64,000 bases of DNA from NCBI GenBank assembly GCA_963811265.1, contig CAWEQS010000022.1, positions 1 to 64,000 on the forward strand, given 5' to 3'. The notes below the pieces were generated by a model. The model saw nothing but the letters and a program-made list of their open reading frames with translations, did no database searches and had not been told where the DNA came from. The stretch's first letter is position 1, and every line of letters begins with the position of its first letter. Both the position numbers and the translations under genes were made by a program. Source of the DNA: JAOUJD01 sp963811265 (GTDB lineage: Bacteria; Pseudomonadota; Gammaproteobacteria; Burkholderiales; Burkholderiaceae_F). Shown here in pieces: positions 17,674 through 25,866 of the stretch.

Positions 17674-19599
17674 ATGAACAAGCGCAGGTTTCTGACGATG
17701 ACCATCGCCGCTGGCTTGCTGCTGCCGACATTCGGCGCGCAGGCCCAGGATGCCGGCACGGCCGACAAGGCCAAGCTGGACAAGGCCTTTCCAAGCAAGC
17801 CGAACTACTCGCCGTATGCGGGGCGCACCTTTCCGACGATGCCGCTATTCGGCGACACGCACCTGCACACCGGCTTCTCGATGGATGCGGGGGCGTTCGG
17901 CGCCCGCCTGACTCCGCGCGACGCGTACAAGTTCGCGCGCGGCGAGGAGATCACGTCCAACTCCGGCCAGCCGGTGAAGCTCTCGCGTCCGCTGGACTTC
18001 CTCGTCGTCGCGGATCACTCCGATGGCATGGGGTTCTTCCCGCTGCTGATGAGCGGCGATCCGACACTGCTGGCGACGCCTCAAGGACGACAGTGGTACG
18101 ACCTGATCCGCGGCGGGAAGGGTGGCGAGGCCGCACTCGACATCATCCGAAGCTTCGGGCAACAGAAATTGCCCAATGGTTTCCCGCTGCCCGGCACGCC
18201 GGCGTATCGCAACGCGTGGGGGGAGACCATCAAGGCCGCCGAGGCCTACAACGAGCCGGGCCGCTTCACGGCGTTCATCGGCTTCGAATGGACGTCCAAC
18301 ACCGGCGGCAACAACCTGCACCGCAACGTGATCTTCCGCGGCAATGGCGCGCAGGCCGCGCTGGTCGAGCCGTACACCACGCTGCCGCCGTTCGGGAGTG
18401 ACAACCCGGTCGACCTGTGGAAATACATGGCCGCGACGCAGGAAAAGACGGGCACGGAGGTGCTGGCGATCGCGCACAACGGCAACCTCAGCAACGGGCG
18501 CATGTTCCCGATGGTCGAGGCGTTCGGCAAGAAGATCGACCGCGAGTACGCGCAGAACCGCGCGCGCTGGGAGCCGCTGTACGAGATGACGCAGACCAAG
18601 GGCACCGGCGAGGCGCATCCCTTCCTGTCGCCGAACGACGAGTTGGCGGACTTCGAACTCTGGGACAAGAGCAACCTGGACGGCAGCGTTCCGAAGACGA
18701 AGGACATGCTCGAGTTCGAGTACGCGCGTTCGGCGCTGAAAAACGGCCTGCGGCTCGAAGACGTCCTCGGCGTCAACCCTTACAAGTTCGGGATGATCGG
18801 CAGCAGCGACGCGCACACAGGCCTCGCTGCCATGGAGGAGGACAACTTCTTCGGCAAGACCGCTCCGCAGGAACCGAGTCCGGAGCGGATGACCAAGGTC
18901 TTCTTCGCCGATCCCAGGACCGGCGTGAAGGTGATGGACTGGGAAGTCGGCGCTTCCGGGTACGCGGCGGTGTGGGCGACGGAGAACACGCGCGAGGCGA
19001 TCTTCGACGCGATGAAGCGCCGCGAGACGTACGCGACAACCGGGCCTCGGATGGCGGTGCGCTTCTTCGGCGGCTGGGACTTCGTCGCGGCGGACGCGAC
19101 CAACCGCATGCCGGCGGCGATCGGTTACGGCAAGGGTGTGCCGATGGGCGGCGACCTCGCGAAGGCGCCGAATGGCAAGGCGCCGACCTTCCTCGTCGCG
19201 GCGCTGAAGGACGCGATCGGGGCGAACCTGGACCGCATCCAGATCGTCAAGGGTTGGGTCGACAAGGACGGGAAGACGCAGGAGAAGGTCTATGACGTGG
19301 TCTGGTCCGGCAATCGCAAGCCCGGCGCCGACGGCAAGCTGCCGGCGGTGGGAAACACGGTAGACGTGGCGAACGCGACATGGACGAACACCATCGGCGC
19401 GCCTGAGCTGATCACGGTGTGGAAGGACCCGCAGTTCGATCCGAAGCTGCGCGCCTTCTACTACGCGCGCGTGATCGAGATCCCGACGCCGCGCTGGACT
19501 GCGTACGACGCCAAGCGCTTCGGCGTGAAGCCGCTGCCGGAGACGCGCATGACGGTGCAGGAGCGCGCGTACACGGCGCCGATCTGGTACACGCCCTGA
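17674..19599 (+). CDS. DUF3604 exported protein, PHP-like (paralog 3)
   Basis: A 641-residue intact DUF3604 protein with a Sec signal (ending near FGAQAQD). Motifs in order: GDTHLHTGFSMDAGAFGARL (H63, H65), LVVADHSDGMGFFPLL (His-Ser in place of His-Ala), FIGFEWTSNTGGNNLHRNV, LAIAHNGNLSNGRMF, IGSSDAHTG, YAAVWATENTREAIFDAM, and AYTAPIWYTP at the end. It is closer to paralog 2 than to paralog 1, including the shared EEDNFFGK segment. AAGGGGAA lies upstream of the ATG at 17674. A very strong terminator follows the stop by 38 bases. Confidence 0.9.
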   Translation: MNKRRFLTMTIAAGLLLPTFGAQAQDAGTADKAKLDKAFPSKPNYSPYAGRTFPTMPLFGDTHLHTGFSMDAGAFGARLTPRDAYKFARGEEITSNSGQPVKLSRPLDFLVVADHSDGMGFFPLLMSGDPTLLATPQGRQWYDLIRGGKGGEAALDIIRSFGQQKLPNGFPLPGTPAYRNAWGETIKAAEAYNEPGRFTAFIGFEWTSNTGGNNLHRNVIFRGNGAQAALVEPYTTLPPFGSDNPVDLWKYMAATQEKTGTEVLAIAHNGNLSNGRMFPMVEAFGKKIDREYAQNRARWEPLYEMTQTKGTGEAHPFLSPNDELADFELWDKSNLDGSVPKTKDMLEFEYARSALKNGLRLEDVLGVNPYKFGMIGSSDAHTGLAAMEEDNFFGKTAPQEPSPERMTKVFFADPRTGVKVMDWEVGASGYAAVWATENTREAIFDAMKRRETYATTGPRMAVRFFGGWDFVAADATNRMPAAIGYGKGVPMGGDLAKAPNGKAPTFLVAALKDAIGANLDRIQIVKGWVDKDGKTQEKVYDVVWSGNRKPGADGKLPAVGNTVDVANATWTNTIGAPELITVWKDPQFDPKLRAFYYARVIEIPTPRWTAYDAKRFGVKPLPETRMTVQERAYTAPIWYTP

Positions 19600-19637
19600 T
19601 AGACGTGCACGTGAAGTAGAGAACTGGTGGCCATCTG

Positions 19638-19670
19638 GGCAGGGGCCGGATAACCGGCCCCTGCCTTTTT
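19638..19670 (+). terminator. strong intrinsic terminator or attenuator
   Basis: A perfect 12-bp stem (GGCAGGGGCCGG / CCGGCCCCTGCC) with a four-base loop ATAA is followed by TTTTT. It lies between the third DUF3604 stop (19599) and the PPIase start (19695). Only about 25 bases separate it from the next gene, too few for an ordinary promoter, so it probably attenuates rather than isolates the downstream genes. Confidence 0.9.
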
Positions 19671-19694
19671 CACATCAAGACGAGATCAATACGC

Positions 19695-20582
19695 TTGAAG
19701 TCCATCCTCAGAGAGCCGCTGCTGCACTTCCTCGCCATCGGCGCGGCTCTGTTCCTGTACTTCCACTTCAGCTCCGGCGGCAGCGCCGGTCCCGGATCGA
19801 CGCGCATCGTCATCAGTCCTGGGCAGATCGCGCATCTGGAGGCGGGCTTCACGCGCACCTGGTCGCGGCCGCCGTCCGAGGTTGAACTCAAGGGGCTCAT
19901 CGACGAGTGGGTGCGCGAGGAAATCGCCGTGCGCGAAGCGATGAGCGCGGGCCTCGATCGCGACGACACCGTGATTCGGCGGCGTTTGCGGCAGAAGCTC
20001 GAGTTCCTGATCGAGGACAGCGCCGAAGCGAGCCCGCCGACCGATGAGGAACTCAAGGGCTGGCTCGCTCGGCACGCGGACGAATACCGCACCGAGCCGC
20101 GCCTGGCGTTTCGCCAGGTCTTCGTCAGTCGCGACCGGCGCGGGGCCACGGCTGAAGCGGATGCCGCTGCGATCCTCGAGCGCCTCATTGCGGCAGGACC
20201 GGCGGCACGCACCGACAACCTCGGCGACGCGACGATGCTGCCGGCCGACTTCGAGCTCGCTCCGCTGCGGGACGTCGATCGAGCATTCGGAGCCGGTTTT
20301 GCGAAGCACCTCGAAGCGATGGAGCCCGGAAAGTGGAGCGGCCCGATCCGCTCCGGCTATGGACTCCATCTGGTGCTGGTGCGCGAGCGCATCGAAGGCG
20401 GGCCGCCGGACTTTGCGGTGCTGCGGCCGGTGGCGTTGCGCGAGGTCCTGGCCGAGCGCCGCAAGCGCCAGCTGGCCACGATGTACGACCGCTTGCTCGA
20501 GAAGTACACGGTGGTCGTCGAGCGGCCGGCGGCTCCGAAGGGTCCGGCGAGCGGGTCCGCGGCAGGGAAGGGCGGGTCGTGA
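19695..20582 (+). CDS. parvulin-type peptidyl-prolyl isomerase, membrane-anchored
   Basis: A 295-residue PpiC/SurA-like folding catalyst. An N-terminal helix (LLHFLAIGAALFLYFHF, residues about 9-25) should anchor it in the inner membrane facing the periplasm. Residues about 130-240 form the parvulin domain: LAFRQVFVSRDRRG, DNLGDATMLP, and WSGPIRSGYGLHLVLVRER. It catalyses cis-trans isomerisation at proline. The start is TTG at 19695. Its stop overlaps the next ATG (ATGA), indicating translational coupling with the HupE genes, so it may help those proteins or DUF3604 enzymes fold. Confidence 0.85.
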   Translation: MKSILREPLLHFLAIGAALFLYFHFSSGGSAGPGSTRIVISPGQIAHLEAGFTRTWSRPPSEVELKGLIDEWVREEIAVREAMSAGLDRDDTVIRRRLRQKLEFLIEDSAEASPPTDEELKGWLARHADEYRTEPRLAFRQVFVSRDRRGATAEADAAAILERLIAAGPAARTDNLGDATMLPADFELAPLRDVDRAFGAGFAKHLEAMEPGKWSGPIRSGYGLHLVLVRERIEGGPPDFAVLRPVALREVLAERRKRQLATMYDRLLEKYTVVVERPAAPKGPASGSAAGKGGS

Positions 20583-21586
20583 TGCCGCGCGTCTTGCGAT
20601 GTGTGCTGCTCGCGGCGATCACCGTGCTCGTGGGAACGGCGCAAGCGCACGAGACGCGGCCCGGCTACCTCGAATTGCGGGAGAGCGACCCGGCGACCTA
20701 CGCGTTGCTGTGGAAGCGTCCTACCGGCGGCGAAGTCGAGATCCAGATCGCGCCGGTAGTGCCCGAGGGCTGTCGCCTGGTCACGCCCGACCAGCAGCAA
20801 CTGACGCCCGGTGCCGTCGTGGTACGCGGCACGCTGCAGTGCCGGGGCGGCCTGGCTGGCAAGACGCTGCGGATATCCGGGCTGGAAACGACCATCACCG
20901 ACGTGCTGGTCCGCATCGAACACGCGGACGGCCGTGTCGAGAGCCACCTGCTGCGTCCCGCCTCGCCGTCGGTGACGCTGGGCGCGGCGACCAGCGGCTT
21001 CGAGCGCGCGGCGTCGTACCTGCAGCTCGGCGTGCAGCACATCCTGCTCGGCGTGGACCACCTGCTGTTCGTTCTCGGCCTGCTGCTGATCGTGCGCGAT
21101 CGCTGGATGCTGGTGAAGACGATCACGGCGTTCACGGTGGCGCACAGCCTCACGCTGGCGATTGCGACGCTGGGCTACGCGAGTGCGCCGCTGCTGCCGC
21201 TGAACGCGGCGATCGCGCTGTCGATCCTCTTCCTCGGGCCGGAGATCGTGCGCGTGTGGCGCGGCGAGACGAGCTTCACGATCCGCCATCCCTGGGTCGT
21301 CGCGTTCCTGTTCGGGCTGCTGCACGGATTCGGCTTTGCCAGCGGACTGACGGCGATGGGCCTGCCGAAGGCCGAGATCCCGCTCGCGCTGCTGCTGTTC
21401 AACGTCGGCGTCGAACTGGGCCAGATCGCGTTCGTGGTGCTGGTCCTGCTGCTGGAGCGCGCGTTTCGCGTGCTGCAGATTCACTGGCCGCGCTACGCGG
21501 CGGCGTTGCCTGGCTATGCGGTCGGCTCGCTCGGCGCCTTCTGGACGATCCAGCGCACGGCGATCCTGCTGGGAGCCGTCCGATGA
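20582..21586 (+). CDS. HupE/UreJ-family membrane protein, long form
   Basis: A 334-residue protein with a signal peptide (to TAQAHE), a periplasmic beta-rich region of about 145 residues, then six or seven membrane helices of the HupE/UreJ type. Histidine motifs include GVQHILLGVDHLLFVLG, FTVAHSLTLAIATLG and GLLHGFGFASGLTAMG. The family includes nickel/cobalt permeases of hydrogenase and urease systems. No urease or hydrogenase genes are present here, so the metal or other substrate is unknown. It overlaps the upstream PPIase and the downstream HupE by four bases each. Confidence 0.85.
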   Translation: MPRVLRCVLLAAITVLVGTAQAHETRPGYLELRESDPATYALLWKRPTGGEVEIQIAPVVPEGCRLVTPDQQQLTPGAVVVRGTLQCRGGLAGKTLRISGLETTITDVLVRIEHADGRVESHLLRPASPSVTLGAATSGFERAASYLQLGVQHILLGVDHLLFVLGLLLIVRDRWMLVKTITAFTVAHSLTLAIATLGYASAPLLPLNAAIALSILFLGPEIVRVWRGETSFTIRHPWVVAFLFGLLHGFGFASGLTAMGLPKAEIPLALLLFNVGVELGQIAFVVLVLLLERAFRVLQIHWPRYAAALPGYAVGSLGAFWTIQRTAILLGAVR

Positions 21587-22176
21587 GTCGCCACGGCCTG
21601 CGCTGGGTACTGCTCGCGGCGGGCTGTGTCATCGCCTGGCCGGCCATCGCCCACGAGCAGCAGGGCCAGGCGGCCGGCTTCGTGACCGGACTGCTGCATC
21701 CCGTATCGGGTCTCGATCACGTGTTGGCGATGGTGGCGGTGGGGCTGTGGGGCGCGCAACTTGGCGCGCCGGCGATCTGGCTGCTGCCGGTGACGTTTCC
21801 GCTGGTGATGGCGTTCGGCGGGTTTCTCGGCTTGATCGGCGTGCCGCTGCCGGGCGTGGAGCTCGGCATTGCGACCTCGGCCATCCTGCTCGGGGCGATG
21901 GTCGCGCTGCAGGCCCGTCCGCCTTTGGCGCTCGCCGCGCTCCTCGTCGCGTTCTTCGCCGTGTTCCACGGCCACGCGCACGGCACCGAACTGCCGGCGG
22001 GCCAGAGCGGGCTGCTCTACAGCTTCGGCTTCGTGGTGGCGACGGGCCTGCTGCATGCGGTCGGCATTTCGATCGGCCTCATCCATCGCTGGTCCGCAGG
22101 ACGCGTCCTGCTGCGCGCAGGCGGTGTTGCGGTGTCGCTCGCCGGTGTCTTCTTTCTCTGGCGGGCGGTCGCTTGA
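21583..22176 (+). CDS. HupE/UreJ-family membrane protein, short form
   Basis: A 197-residue protein with a signal-like first helix (ending AIAHEQ) and the diagnostic HupE signature HPVSGLDHVLAMVAVGLWGA (H39, D45, H46), then FHGHAHGTELPAG. This is the classical HupE form with about six membrane segments and histidines lining a probable metal path. Start ATG overlaps the previous stop; its own stop overlaps the next start (TTGA), so three HupE-type genes are translationally coupled. Metal specificity cannot be read from the sequence. Confidence 0.88.
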   Translation: MSRHGLRWVLLAAGCVIAWPAIAHEQQGQAAGFVTGLLHPVSGLDHVLAMVAVGLWGAQLGAPAIWLLPVTFPLVMAFGGFLGLIGVPLPGVELGIATSAILLGAMVALQARPPLALAALLVAFFAVFHGHAHGTELPAGQSGLLYSFGFVVATGLLHAVGISIGLIHRWSAGRVLLRAGGVAVSLAGVFFLWRAVA

Positions 22177-22784
22177 ATCCGATCGAACGACGTCGGCGCA
22201 TCGCCTTCTTCATCGCGATGCTCTTGATGCCAGCGATCGCGCGCGCGCATCTGACCGACACCGGACTCGGGCCGATCTACGACGGCATCGCGCATCTGCT
22301 GCTGTCGTTCGAGGACCTGTTGCCCGTGGTCGCGCTGGCGTTGCTCGCGGGCTTGAACGGAGCGCGTGCTGGACGCATCGTGCTGTTCATCCTGCCGGTC
22401 ACCTGGTTCGCCGGCGGGATCGCCGGTGTGCTGGCCGGAAGCGCGGCGCCGCCTCCAATCGTCCCTTCGCTCTCATTGCTCGCGCTCGGCGTACTGACGG
22501 CAGCGAGCGCGAGGCTCAGGCCCGCCCTGGTCGCTGTGCTCGCTGCGGCTCTCGGCATCACGCACGGCTGGCTGAACGGCGCCGGGATCGCCGTCGCGGG
22601 GCGCGAGGCGAGCGGATTGTTCGGCATCGCTGGAACGATCTTCGTTGTCGTGGCGCTCGCCTCGGCGTTGGTGGTGTCTCTCCAGAGGCCCTGGACGCGG
22701 ATCGCGGTGCGCGTCACGGGCAGCTGGTTCGCGGCCGTGGGTTTGCTGATGCTCGGGTGGGGACTGCGCAGCGCGCTGGCTTGA
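22173..22784 (+). CDS. HupE/UreJ-like membrane protein, third copy
   Basis: A 203-residue HupE-like protein. It begins at TTG (22173) overlapping the preceding stop; ATGs a few codons inside are alternatives. The sequence ARAHLTDTGLGPIYDGIAHLLL and EDLLPVVALALLAGL resembles HupE/UreJ members but lacks the HPxxGxDH signature of the second copy, so it is a divergent paralog. LGITHGWLNGAGIAV retains a membrane histidine. It is the last gene of the plus-strand island. Confidence 0.75.
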   Translation: MNPIERRRRIAFFIAMLLMPAIARAHLTDTGLGPIYDGIAHLLLSFEDLLPVVALALLAGLNGARAGRIVLFILPVTWFAGGIAGVLAGSAAPPPIVPSLSLLALGVLTAASARLRPALVAVLAAALGITHGWLNGAGIAVAGREASGLFGIAGTIFVVVALASALVVSLQRPWTRIAVRVTGSWFAAVGLLMLGWGLRSALA

Positions 22785-22815
22785 CAGCCGGGATCTGGTA
22801 CCGCAGGCGGTGGAA

Positions 22816-23049
22816 CTACTTCGTGGCCTTGGCCGACTCGGACTGTCGCTTGTAGTCCTCGTACGGTGTGCTGGCATCCGCCAGGCACTTGTTGCGCGCG
22901 GAAAGATCCTGGATCTTCTGGCACTCGAGCCGCTGCCGGTTCTGCGCCGAGTCGTAGGCGACCCTGGCCGAGCAGCCGGCGGCTGCAGCCACGATGAGCG
23001 CGGCGATCGCCGCCGGCCGGACCAATTGAACCCTCCTTCGCCTGGACAT
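22816..23049 (-). CDS. small lipoprotein
   Basis: A 77-residue protein with a lipoprotein signal (ALIVAAAAGCS, cysteine about residue 26) and a short charged helix with two more cysteines (LECQKIQDLSARNKCLAD). I recognise no named family. Its start lies two bases after the stop of the class A PBP, so it is probably the second gene of that operon and could be an accessory lipoprotein to it, as LpoA/LpoB are for E. coli PBPs; no sequence similarity to those is evident. Confidence 0.7.
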   Translation of the reverse strand: MSRRRRVQLVRPAAIAALIVAAAAGCSARVAYDSAQNRQRLECQKIQDLSARNKCLADASTPYEDYKRQSESAKATK

Positions 23050-23051
23050 TC

Positions 23052-25529
23052 CTAACTCGCAGGATCAGCTGGACCGACGATCGCGCGCGTCGCCGGGGCC
23101 GGAGCGACCTTCCGCCCTGATTGCAGAGCGTTCCTTTGCTTTGCATCGAAGCCCGCGAGCACTTCGTCGCGAATGATCGGCTGGAACCTGTTTCCAGGCC
23201 TCAGCAGTCCACGCTCCTTCTGCAGGAACGCGAGCACGGTGGACGCCGAATGCACCCAGTTGCGGCCGCCGGATTCGGCAAAGCCAGGGCCACCGGTCGA
23301 GCCGCGTTCGCCCAGTGGATGGTCCTTCGAGTCCTTTCCCATCCAGAACCCGAGCACGACGCCTTTCTCCGGATGTTCAGGGGGGCCAGGAACCCACAGG
23401 ATCAGCCACACGTCGGAGGTCTTTCCGTCTGCGTTGGTTGCCGTACCGGTCTTCCCCGCGATCTCGCCGGCGTTCTCGATAGGAAATGCGAGCGTCCGCC
23501 TCTTCCGTTCCTCGGGTTTCAACTTCCAGACCTCGTCGCTCAGGGGATCCAGTCCCGGGATGGTCCCGCTCCTGAGCGAGGATGCCGTGCCGGTGGCCAT
23601 GTCGAGAGGGGCTTTCAGGAGTTCGATCATCGCCGCGGACACCGCGGGATGAAGGAGTCGCTCTTGCGCAGGACGGCTCTCGCCCTTCGTGTCGCACGGC
23701 TTCGGCTGATCTTCGGCATCCCGGAAGAGAAGCGACTTTCCATCGTGGCAGACGTCGTTTGCAAAGCGAGGCGTGACCCGGAATCCTCCGTTCACGAAGG
23801 CGGCGGTTGTCGCCATCGAAAGCGGATTGACCTCGGATGCGCCGATCGCTGTTGTCGGGTACGGCTGGAGGATGTGCTTCGGATCCCGCGGCATGCCCAG
23901 GCGGTACGTGAGCTCGATCACGTTCTTGATTCCGGCTCGAGCGCCAGCGCGCACCGCGGCCGTGTTGCGGGACTCGCCCAGGGCGACTCGGCAGGCGATG
24001 TTCCCCCGGTATTCCGGTTCCGACCGGGAATGGAAGTTCTCGATCTTCTTGGCGCCACGCCCACGGCCAAGGGGCACGAAGATCGGCGCGTCGAGCACCG
24101 CGCAGCGCTCGAGCACACTGGCCGAGATCTCGTCGATCGTCTCCGGCCGTGGCTGGGCGGCGAGCACCTCGTGGGTCAGCTGCTCGACCAGGCCTCCATA
24201 GGTGAAGATCTTGAAAGTCGACCCCGGCTGGCGCCAGCCGGACGCCATCACGTCGTACTTGTGTTGGTCGAAGTTCACGTTGCCCACTTCGGCAAGCACG
24301 TCGCCCGTGAACTCGACTGCAAAGGCTCCGGCGCGCAGCTGGTCGTTGTCGGGGTCGTTCGGATGCCGGTCCAGGTACGTGCGGAGCGTCAGATCGACCG
24401 CTTTCGCGAGGACGTCCTGGAGGGCGTCGTCCCGGGTGATCGAGATCGTCAGCCCGCCCCTGTTGATCGGGAACCGGTCCTTGTAGAGGATCCGCACCCG
24501 CTCGATGAAGTAGTCGTGCGCGCCACAGCCGAGTCCGGGCGAAACGATCTCCCCGCGCAGCGTCTGCGCGACACGGTTCGCGGCACGCACGAAGTCCACA
24601 TCGGAAATCACGCCTTGATCCAGCATCAGTTCAAGTACGCGCGTGGTACCGCGTGCCGCTTCCACCCAGTTCGCGTCGCGAATCTCTTCGCGCGTCTTCA
24701 GCAGGGGATCGATCGCGAATGAGCGATCGGGAAGCGCCGGCCTGTTGATGAGGGCGACGATGAAAGCCGCCTGGTGCAGGGCAAGGTCTTTCGCGGGTTT
24801 GCCGAAGTACGCGCGGCTGGCCGCCTCGATTCCGTACTGCCCCCGGCCGAAGTACGGCATGTTGACGTACCTGAGGAGCACCTGCTCCTTCGGAAACGCG
24901 CGCGCGATCCGGAGCGCCGTGAGGATGTCGCCGACCTTCTCGACTTCGGTCGAACGCCGTCCCGTGCCGCCGCGAAGATGCTTCGCGATCTGCATCTCCA
25001 GCGTGGACGCGCCCGAGCGACTTTCGTGGAGGACCTGCTTCGCAAGCGCGCGCACGATCGCTGCCTTGTCGACCCCGGCGTGCTGGAAGAAGTTCTTGTC
25101 TTCGGACGCGAGTATCGCCTTGGTGAGCAGGGGCGGGATCTCGGCCGGGTCGTCGATGAGGATGCGATGTTCGGCCGACGATATGCACGCGATCGTCCTC
25201 TGGTCCTCGGAAACGATCTCCGATTGCGCGGCAAAGTAGGCCGGATCGTGCAGTCGCGAGGGAGCGCTCCTGTCGATGCCCATCTCGGTGTCGATCCGCT
25301 GCGAGTAGCGCGAATCGAGCGCCTCGACGATGGACTCGAAGCCGAAGTAGCCCACGGCGCCCACCACCACAACGGCGCCCAGGACGATGAGGAACCCCTT
25401 GATGACCCTGACGACAGCGCGCAGGAGCGTCCATGGCAGCGTCAGGACGGCGCGCTTGAGGCTTCGCCGGTCGACCTGTTCCGTCGCGCTTGGCTTCTCC
25501 GTGTGCGAACTGATGAGCGGTTCCTCCAT
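23052..25529 (-). CDS. class A penicillin-binding protein (PBP1-like)
   Basis: An 825-residue bifunctional peptidoglycan synthase. A membrane anchor lies at residues about 45-65. The GT51 glycosyltransferase has ASEDKNFFQH with catalytic E143, then GASTLEMQIAKHL and YVNMPYFGRGQYGI. The transpeptidase has SxxK at S437-K440 (STFK), SRN at 520-522 and KTG at 693-695. All key residues are present, so both activities are expected, in the periplasm. It differs from standard PBP1a in the insertions around the transpeptidase and may be a secondary enzyme. It is followed by a small lipoprotein gene. Confidence 0.88.
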   Translation of the reverse strand: MEEPLISSHTEKPSATEQVDRRSLKRAVLTLPWTLLRAVVRVIKGFLIVLGAVVVVGAVGYFGFESIVEALDSRYSQRIDTEMGIDRSAPSRLHDPAYFAAQSEIVSEDQRTIACISSAEHRILIDDPAEIPPLLTKAILASEDKNFFQHAGVDKAAIVRALAKQVLHESRSGASTLEMQIAKHLRGGTGRRSTEVEKVGDILTALRIARAFPKEQVLLRYVNMPYFGRGQYGIEAASRAYFGKPAKDLALHQAAFIVALINRPALPDRSFAIDPLLKTREEIRDANWVEAARGTTRVLELMLDQGVISDVDFVRAANRVAQTLRGEIVSPGLGCGAHDYFIERVRILYKDRFPINRGGLTISITRDDALQDVLAKAVDLTLRTYLDRHPNDPDNDQLRAGAFAVEFTGDVLAEVGNVNFDQHKYDVMASGWRQPGSTFKIFTYGGLVEQLTHEVLAAQPRPETIDEISASVLERCAVLDAPIFVPLGRGRGAKKIENFHSRSEPEYRGNIACRVALGESRNTAAVRAGARAGIKNVIELTYRLGMPRDPKHILQPYPTTAIGASEVNPLSMATTAAFVNGGFRVTPRFANDVCHDGKSLLFRDAEDQPKPCDTKGESRPAQERLLHPAVSAAMIELLKAPLDMATGTASSLRSGTIPGLDPLSDEVWKLKPEERKRRTLAFPIENAGEIAGKTGTATNADGKTSDVWLILWVPGPPEHPEKGVVLGFWMGKDSKDHPLGERGSTGGPGFAESGGRNWVHSASTVLAFLQKERGLLRPGNRFQPIIRDEVLAGFDAKQRNALQSGRKVAPAPATRAIVGPADPAS

Positions 25530-25729
25530 GAGCCTTGGCAGGAGCGAACATCGCGTCCCCGCCAGCGCTGCCGTTCAGCGAACGGCAGTTGCCACGGTAC
25601 ACCGGTCGATCCCGAGGAAGTCTTCGAAAGTGTGCCCGGGGACGCGAACTGCTCCGCCGAAAGGTGGTTGGCGCACTGTAGCCCGCCGTTCCGGTACGGC
25701 CCGCGCCTTGCCGCGCGGCGGACACGACA

Positions 25730-25866
25730 GGATTGCCGGCGTCCCGAAGGTCAACCTGCTGGTTCGTTCCGACAACGCCGCGGTGATCGAGTTCTACCGC
25801 CGCCTCGGCTACGTCCAGGACGAAGCGGTCTGCCTTGGCAAGCGCCTCGACGCTAGCGCCTGCTAG
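25730..25866 (+). pseudogene. GNAT acetyltransferase C-terminal fragment
   Basis: About 45 codons read as the last third of a YpeA-type GNAT acetyltransferase: VPKVNLLVRSDNAAVIEFYR, then RLGYVQDEAVCLGKRL. No acetyl-CoA binding loop or N-terminal part is found upstream, where 25530-25729 holds no recognisable sequence. It ends next to the convergent gene at 25863. It is a leftover of a deleted gene, with no expected function. Confidence 0.7.
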
